DNA of 14,704 nucleotides from Alectoria sarmentosa (lineage: Eukaryota; Ascomycota; Lecanoromycetes; Lecanorales; Parmeliaceae): assembly GCA_009733775.1 (NCBI GenBank), contig WOGZ01000565.1:1-14704 (forward strand), read 5' to 3'. Under the pieces are notes generated by a model. The model worked only from the letters and a program-made list of their open reading frames with translations, was not told the DNA's origin and did not search any database. Below, one piece after another: positions 9,128 through 14,704 of the stretch (positions are counted from its first letter, which is position 1; every line of letters starts with the position of its first letter). Both the position numbers and the translations under genes were made by a program.

Positions 9128-10345
9128 TGCGATAACGATTTTGAAATCAACGAAAAATCATTTAACGTTTTAAACGATATCGAAATCTTTGATTTACGCG
9201 TTAAAGATAAACGATTTTATTTATTAAATCTTTTTGAAACATTCGAATCGTTCTTTAAATCATTATTAAATTCATTTATTTCGATATCTTTTCAGAGCGA
9301 CACTTTTTAAAACGATCTTTTCGATTCGTTTTTAATCGTGATAAAAAAATTCTCATTTTCATTATCTTTATTATTATTATTAACATTTTAAATTTTTTCA
9401 TTTATTTTTCTCAATATCGATGATTGAATTTAACATTTAAAATATCATTAAAAATGTTTTTATAAATAACGAAGACAATTTTCCTTTAATTTTCATTATT
9501 ATTTTAAAATTCATTATCAAATATATCAAATGAAACGAAGATATCAACGATTAATTAATGTTGAACAATTTTCAATCTTTTATTAACATTATTAAACTTA
9601 AAATTTACGTGATTATTCGTTAACGTTTTGATTACATTAATCATTAATTCATTAAAAAATATAACGAAAATTTTCAAATTATATTAAACGTTATTAATAT
9701 TTATTATAAATTTATAGATTTTGAATTTTATATCGAGCTTATGCGTTAATTGCATAATATCAACATTAATTTCAAAAAAAAAACGTTCATTAATACGAAA
9801 AGGATTTTCATAAAATCAACGTCGAAATCGTTAATTTGAATGATTTATTATTATTATCGAAACCTTATCTTATTCAATTTTTTTTCATAAAATTCGATAA
9901 AATTTATCATATTTTTATAATAATTTATATTCAAATTTATATGCTTTATAATTCGAAAATAATTAAATTCGATTTAATTATTTATAATATAATAAACGAA
10001 GAGCGTTATATACTTATAATTAAAAAAGATAATATCATTATACTCGTTTATCGTAATAACAAAAATAAATAATTTATCAAAAGCGATTTCGACGACTTTG
10101 ATTTCATTAATCGCGAAACTTATGTTTTTTATAAAATCGTTAATCGTAAATTCAAACATTTCTTTATTAAATATTGAATCAAATTCTCTCATTTAAAATT
10201 TAAAAAATTTATAAAAAAAAAAAAAAAAAAAAGAAGACGCAAATCAATATCATTTATAAAAACATTAATATATTAAACGTTAAACGCAAACGCATCGAAA
10301 AAACGTTATTTAACGCCTCCGTTTTAAAGGAGAATAATTATCTCA
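9128..10345 (+). pseudogene. Copia gag relic
   Basis: Frame 2 is open for about 57 codons from 9128 (CDNDFEINEKSFN, RFYLLNLFETFESFF), possibly the N-terminal end. From 9423 frame 0 reads NNEDNFPL and further gag-like blocks, including FEFYIELMR-stop-LHNINI near 9720-9770. A one-base loss near 9790 moves it to frame 2: DFHKINVEIVNLNDLLL (from 9803), then IIYNIINEERYI near 9985-10020. The last two resemble the family LxxLxxELxxL and VxxAINEEKR regions of Copia gag. A possible CCHC knuckle at 10121-10153 (Y-x2-Y-x4-R-x4-F) has correct spacing but all four ligands changed, not all by RIP-type changes, so it is doubtful. A Lys/Arg run follows the A20 tract. Confidence 0.65.
10213..10232 (+). repeat. 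A20 homopolymer inside Copia gag
   Basis: Twenty consecutive A residues followed by gaagacgc. In the gag frame this gives six Lys then RRRK, so it may have grown from a lysine-rich basic patch. It is a likely place for sequencing or replication slippage. Confidence 0.95.
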
Positions 10346-10930
10346 ACGTTAATATAACGTATATTTCAAAAAAAACGATTATTTTCATATTCATATAACA
10401 TTTTTAAACGAATTAAATAATCAAAATCATTCAAATTTCATTTCAAATGATTTTAATATTTTAAATATAATTAATTAAACGAATCAAAACGAGAACGAGA
10501 ATGAGAATTTTATTAATTTAATAACGAATCCGAATTTAAATAAAAGTTTATTATTCGTCAAATTTATAAATCTTGATATTTGAATTATAATAAATTTTAA
10601 TTGCATTCGTTATTTCTTTACGAATCATTCGATATTTATTATTTATATTAAAATTTAATCTCGATTTATCAAAGACATTAAAAACGTTAAAATTCAATTT
10701 TTTGTTTATGATATTATTAATTTTGATTATAATATCAATAACAAACGCGTTATCTTAACGATCTTTAATGATTTACACGTGTTCGATATAAATATTAATC
10801 TTTTATCGATTAAAAAACTTTTAAATGTCGATATTAAAGTCGTTTTTTATAAAAAAGATTATATCTTAATTCAAAATAATATAACGTTAATCGATACGCG
10901 AAACCGCGATTTATTCTTTTTAAATTTATA
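10346..10930 (+). pseudogene. Copia aspartic protease and pre-integrase domain relic
   Basis: Frame 0 leads through an Asn/Glu-rich linker (10440-10530) into D-I-stop-I-I-I-N-F-N-C at 10575-10604. The family motif here is W-I-I-D-S-G-C/A: Trp is TGA (10581), and Asp-Ser-Gly is Asn-Phe-Asn (10593-10601), all by C-to-T or G-to-A. Then come RYFFTNHSIF and INNKRVILTIFNDLHVFDIN (about 10740-10795). The latter matches the LxxVLHVPxxxxNLLS block that ends Copia protease, continued by INLLSIKKLLN. The pre-integrase part follows (VVFYKKDYILIQ, then TRNRDLFFLNL ending at 10929). The frame is intact for over 100 codons. Loss of the catalytic Asp means no activity. Confidence 0.9.
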
Positions 10931-11892
10931 AAAAAACAATAATGTTTTAATCGTTTATAACGTTTTTTTAAATTCGATTTATTAATTATAATATGTTCAT
11001 ATAAATTATTTAAATCAATAAAATCTTAATAAACTTTTTAATATCGTTATAAATGTGAATTTTTTCAAAAACATTATTAAAAAGTACATTTGCGAATGTT
11101 ATATGATAAATTATCAAAAAATTGTTTTTTATAATAATTTTATAACGCTCGATATTTTATCGAACAAATTTATTTATAATGATTTTATTAAATCTTTAAT
11201 TTTCATTAATTTCAACGATTATAAATATTTTATAATGTTCAAAAATGATTTTATTTATTATTTTGAGATTTATTGTATTCGTTACAAAAACGAAATCTTT
11301 ATCATATTTTTACGTTTCAAAATTTATTTAAAATTTCGCGATTATTGAATTTGTCGCATTCGTTTTAATAATGAAAACAAATATATTAATAAAATCTTTT
11401 TGAAATGTCTCATTTAAACGAGCATCAAATAAAAATTTATTATTATAAATAATTTCGAAATAAATGAAATCATCGAGCGATTTAATTAAATTTTGATAAA
11501 TAAGATTTATTTAATTTTATTAAATTTCAATTTTAATAAATTCTTTTAATTTGAAATAATGATCATAATCAATTATTTAACGATGCGTCTTTTTAATATC
11601 AAAATCATCGTTATATTTTTCGAAATCTTTTATTATCGCAAATTTATTCTTTTTTATTTACGTATTATTAATTTTATTATTTACATTTTAAAACGTATTC
11701 AAAAGAAATTTATAAATAAAAACGAAAAATATATTCTTTTAAATTACGAAAACGAATTCATTTTTCGTTTTTATAATTTAATTAAAAAGAAAATTATTCG
11801 CATTAACGATATGCATTTTATCAAAAAACATTCACATTTTATAAATTTCGAAAAGGAAATTAAGGCTCATAAGTTTTTAAATAAACGTTAAC
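10931..11892 (+). pseudogene. Copia integrase relic
   Basis: All motifs are in frame 0. A zinc-binding remnant (ICECYM at 11088-11105, second Cys of the pair now Tyr) precedes the core. The first catalytic Asp is kept in YNDF (11181-11183). The second is Asn at 11367-11369 within RFNNENKY (family RxDNGGEY). The catalytic Glu is kept at 11475-11477 in IERFN (family SERxN). The last two are exactly 36 codons apart, the canonical D-x35-E spacing. The C-terminal part (11559-11891) includes KYILLNYENEFIFRFYN and KIIRINDMHF, matching the family KxxxLVGYEGxxxYRxW and VRVxDVxF region. Two stop-free stretches here, 11055-11348 and 11559-11891, are surviving pieces of this one domain and not separate genes. 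Confidence 0.93.
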
Positions 11893-12380
11893 GTCTTTTT
11901 ATATTAATATTCGTTATAAAAAAGGCATTAAATAAATAACCTATCATTATATTATCAAACGTTGAATTTATGATTTCGATTAAATCGTCAAATCGATTAT
12001 TATTAATAAATATTTCATCGTCGATCGTTAATCGCTTTTAAAGATTTCATTTTATTATTATTATAATGCGTATGTTTATAACATTTATTAAATTTATTAT
12101 ATCAATCGTTAAATCTATTATCGTTTTCTCTTTATCAATATTTTCGAAATTTATTAAAATGAAAATTATGCGAAAACATTTTAAATATAAAATTATTTAA
12201 AAAATATTTGATAATTATAAAAATTTCATTATTTCGAATTTTCATAATTTATTATTTAATTTTTTGATGAGAATTTTCGTTATCTTTATCTTTTTTGCGA
12301 ATTATATTAATAAATTCAACATTTTCGAGCTTATAATTTACGAATAAACGATTTTTAATAATTTGTTTTATATAAATTAA
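11893..12380 (+). pseudogene. Copia linker between integrase and reverse transcriptase
   Basis: Frame 0 continues with relatively few stops but no conserved motif, as expected for the variable linker of Copia polyproteins. Short runs such as SIFSKFIKMK near 12140 are readable. No independent gene is seen on either strand. Confidence 0.55.
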
Positions 12381-13300
12381 AAGATTGATATGTGAGATGA
12401 ATATAAGTTTTTTATAAATAATAACATTTAATGTCTTATTTAAACGTTTTTAGAAATTTATATTTTTAAAAATCATTAAATTTATATCGTAAAGCGAAGT
12501 TTTAAAAGAAAAATTATTCGTTATAAAGCACGTTGAATTATTCGAAAATTCGAATAATAAAAAAGTCGTGATTATTATAATATTTTCACGTTAATAATAA
12601 AGTTTATAAATTATAAGACGATTTTTGCGTTTGCGATGATTATGAATTAAAACGTGAAACAAATAAACGTCAAAATCGTTTTTTTTTATGATAATGTTTA
12701 AAAAAACATTTATGTGTAACAATTTAACGATTTTAATAAAAACAATATTAAGATTTATAAATTAAACAAAATTCTTTATAATTTAAAACAATTTTTTAAA
12801 ATTTAATATTAACATTTTTTGATTTATATAAAAAAATTCGATTTTAATCTCATCAAATCGAACGATAATGTGTTTATAAATCTCAAAAAAAAATCATTAT
12901 AACGTTTTACGTCGATGATGTTTTGATTATAAATCGCAATAAAATTATCATCAAACGAATCAAAAATGCTTTAAATGTCAAATTTCACATATTAAATTTG
13001 AGATTATACATTTTTTATTTGAACATAATCGTTAAAAGAAATCGTTATAATGACATTATTCATTTAAAATAAAAAGCGTACATTATACGTTTTCTCAATC
13101 ACTTTAAATGTTGAAATTTCATTTTTATTAATATTTCATTCGAAATTAATTACAAATTGACGCTCATCGAAAAAAATTATATGATTTTTAAAAAATTTCG
13201 TGAAAAATATTAATTTGTTATAAGTTTTTTAATATATATTATATTAAAAACTCGTCTTAATATCGATTATGTTGTTTCTTTAATTAATTAATATTTAATC
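12381..13300 (+). pseudogene. Copia reverse transcriptase relic (YVDD motif retained)
   Basis: Frame 0 reads DEYKFFINNNI-stop near 12395-12430 (family EYxSLxxNxTW), then IYIVKRSFKRKIIRYKAR-stop (family WVYKxKRxxxGxIxRYKAR-W/L), YKTIFAFA, INVKIVFFY (family MDVxTAFLxG), and KIYKLNKILYNLKQ (family CKLxKALYGLKQ). After a one-base shift in the A9 run 12885-12893, frame 2 gives ITFYVDDVLII, with the catalytic YVDD at 12908-12919. RIKNALNVKFH and a family DLGxxxxxLGM-like segment follow. This is a textbook Copia RT order and the family call is very firm. Trp and Gln stops make it non-functional. Confidence 0.94.
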
Positions 13301-13897
13301 AATTTTATTTCAACACATTAAAATGCGATTATTCGAATTTTTCGATATTTCAAAAATATAATGCATTACGAACTCGTATATAAAAGCTTTTTAAAAAATT
13401 TATTCGATTATATTAATTTTGATTAAATTAAAAACTCAATTCGAAGGTTCATCTTCGATTATTTATTTAATTTAAATAACGACGTTATTAATTAATCAAA
13501 TAAGCGTTAAATCATTATAACATTATTTATTTATAAAATAAAATATATCGATTAAACGCAAATTATTAAAAAAGTTATTTGATTAAAAAATCTTTTCAAT
13601 CAATTTTTGCGATTTGACGATTCGAATTTTAAAGTTATTATGATTTTTAAAAATAATTAAAACGTAATCGTTTTTATAAAGAACGCTCAATTTCATGCTC
13701 GCATTAAACACATTAATATCGCTCATCATTTTGTGCGCGAAAAAATCAATAATAATATTATAAATATTCAATATGTTTTCATTGATAAATAAATGATTAA
13801 TAATCTTATCAAGACCCTATATCTCGATAAATTTATTATTTTTCGCGATGTTTTTAAGATGAAAACAATTTTACATCATTTATTTAAAATTATTTAA
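13301..13897 (+). pseudogene. Copia RNase H relic and end of pol
   Basis: Frame 2 continues through FDYINFD-stop-I (13397-13423; family YxDSDWA, with one Asp now Asn, Ser to Phe and Trp to TAA). Further blocks are a stretch before FKVIMIFKNN, then AQFHARIKHINIAHHFVREK (13684-13743; family NPxxHxRxKHIDIxYHFIRE), IQYVFIDK-stop-MINNLIKTL (family VxTxxQxADxLTKxL) and FRDVFKM. This is the normal C-terminal end of Copia pol. The TAA at 13895 may be the original end or a mutated codon; readable similarity stops there. The 62-codon minus-strand ORF at 13583-13771 is a shadow of this domain. Confidence 0.92.
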
Positions 13898-13989
13898 ATC
13901 ATTATTTCAAAAAAAACGTTTAAGACGTTTTAAATTATTTAAATCGTTTTATTATCATTATTCAACGCCCTCAACTTTAAAAAAACGAT
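13898..13989. other. Junction between Copia pol and repeat B
   Basis: About 90 bases with no recognised feature. They include two small inverted motifs (acgtttaagacgt) and a CCCTC patch. A Copia 3' LTR is expected here but no similarity to the 5' LTR is visible apart from a short ATTTTCACA-like end at 13996-14006, which already lies in repeat B and is probably chance. Confidence 0.5.
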
Positions 13990-14704
13990 TTCATTAATTT
14001 TCACACTTTAAATGATCGATCGAGATCGAAATTATCCGCAAAATCTCAATATCAATTTTAACGTGTCAAAATTTCATTATATTATCATCATATCAAAAAC
14101 TAATTTATCGTTATTGCAATTATATTCACAAACTTTACAAATTTCTTTTCGAAACATTTATATTTATGTTCGATTCAAATTTGAGATTTGCGACGTTATT
14201 CAAAAGATCATTATCGTTATCTTTTCGTCAATCGTCTTGAATATTCTCATTTAGGTCATCATATTCATATCTTTTAAAATATATATTTATGTCTTTTAAA
14301 ATCATCATATTCATGCCCTCAGACGTTATTATCATCATCAACATTATAAATATCGTTATTATACATTTTTCGCATACACGCTGTTAATCATTATTATCAA
14401 GCATTAATATTTTAAAACGACCCTTATAAGTCTTACAGTCGATCGCATATATATATGCATATATATATATAATTCGAAATACTTCGTTCAATCGAAAAAT
14501 TTATTCTCACATATATTTATCGATCATATGTCACTCGATTTTTGATATACATCAAATGAATTGAAAATAAGTTTATTTAAAAACGGTTTTTTCGTCAAAA
14601 AATGGAATTTTTTTTATATAATATCGTGGCGAATATGTTTAAAAGAACGTAATCGTTTTCAGATTTTCGATTTTCACTCTTTTTATCCGGCTTTGAACAT
14701 CGCG
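13990..14704 (-). repeat. Repeat copy B: inverted partner of repeat A, runs off right edge
   Basis: Read on the minus strand, this matches 7178-7855, starting at the window edge with cgcgatgttcaaagccgg. It is less AT-converted than copy A in its outer part. One minus frame gives RLNEVF, then RFKILMLDNND, DDLNENIQDD-stop-RKDNDND, and in another frame C-K-V-C-E-Y-N-C (Cys codons at 14137-14139 and 14128-14130). The last resembles the same zinc finger as in copy A. I infer a gag fragment of a second Gypsy-type element with a small frame change. An 80-codon + strand ORF at 14012-14254 lies on the opposite strand of this relic and is a shadow. Confidence 0.75.
14446..14473. repeat. TA-dinucleotide microsatellite
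   Basis: An (AT)n tract interrupted by one GC (atatatatgcatatatatat) lies within repeat B. Copy A has only gtatatatgcatgcg at the matching position, so the tract has lengthened in B or shrunk in A. Confidence 0.85.

Larger units (their letters stand above)
7974..13900 (+). mobile_element. Degenerate Ty1/Copia LTR retrotransposon, apparently lacking its 3' LTR
   Basis: The + strand carries, in Copia order, gag, protease, integrase, reverse transcriptase and RNase H. Integrase before RT is diagnostic of Ty1/Copia. A probable 5' LTR and primer site precede it. Substitutions at catalytic and Trp/Gln codons again follow C-to-T or G-to-A. The coding part ends near 13897 and inverted repeat B begins about 90 bases later. 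That leaves no room for a 3' LTR equal to the 122-base 5' one, so the 3' end is deleted or mutated beyond recognition. Confidence 0.92.

Noticed and set aside
9974..10192. 72-codon minus-strand ORF
   Set aside because: Antisense to the better-supported Copia gag frame.
10317..10332. CTCC...GGAG hairpin as a frameshift or terminator signal
   Set aside because: Only four-base arms around an AT loop; too weak to support, although the gag/pro frame change is nearby.
13996..14006. ATTTTCACA as the end of a Copia 3' LTR
   Set aside because: The match to the 5' LTR end is only about nine bases, and the surrounding sequence aligns with repeat A in inverted orientation.
1..14704. Mitochondrial, plastid, apicomplexan or Dictyostelium DNA as explanation of the AT richness
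   Set aside because: No rRNA, tRNA or organelle genes are seen. CpG is retained, and the stops fall at Trp and Gln sites of fungal-type Gypsy and Copia polyproteins, which points to a RIP-like process.
1..14704. CRISPR array, tRNA or rRNA gene, bacterial operon or defence system
   Set aside because: No spaced direct repeats, cloverleaf sequences, ribosome-binding sites or conserved bacterial proteins were seen.

Overview
The window looks like AT-rich, transposon-packed nuclear DNA from a filamentous ascomycete (Pezizomycotina) in which repeats have been destroyed by repeat-induced point mutation (RIP) or a very similar C:G-to-T:A process. Base composition is extreme, and most remaining G and C sit in CpG. 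No host gene was found. What can be read are two wrecked LTR retrotransposons on the + strand, one after the other, plus two inverted copies of a third repeat. Family assignments rest on reading the frames by eye against remembered family motifs; no database search was possible.

Bases 1-6439 hold a Ty3/Gypsy chromovirus whose 5' end lies outside the window. Domain order is gag (capsid, Gln-rich tail, C2HC zinc finger at 1641), aspartic protease, reverse transcriptase (YIDD at 3371), RNase H, integrase (H2C2 and D-D35-E spacing), a C-terminal chromodomain (5780-5945), a short basic tail, and a probable short 3' LTR (6325-6439). The catalytic residues of protease, RNase H and integrase are replaced as C-to-T or G-to-A changes predict. 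Trp and Gln codons have become stops.

Bases 6440-7973 contain an unassigned low-stop stretch and repeat copy A (about 7178-7855). Its end encodes an Asn-rich linker and a relic zinc finger, probably from a second Gypsy-type gag.

Bases 7974 to about 13900 hold a Ty1/Copia element: a probable 5' LTR (7974-8095), a possible initiator-Met half-tRNA primer site (8096), gag, protease, integrase (D35E spacing exact), reverse transcriptase (YVDD at 12908) and RNase H. No 3' LTR is visible. About 90 bases after RNase H the sequence becomes repeat copy B (about 13990-14704), an inverted partner of copy A that runs off the right edge. The Copia element is thus framed by inverted copies of another repeat.

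Nothing here should produce a working protein. The ORFs longer than 60 codons are either surviving bits of these polyproteins (e.g. 1893-2228, 11055-11348, 11559-11891) or chance frames. I found no undescribed functional system. The points of interest are the mutation signature, the inverted-repeat architecture, the less-mutated LTR island, and the frame changes at homopolymer runs.
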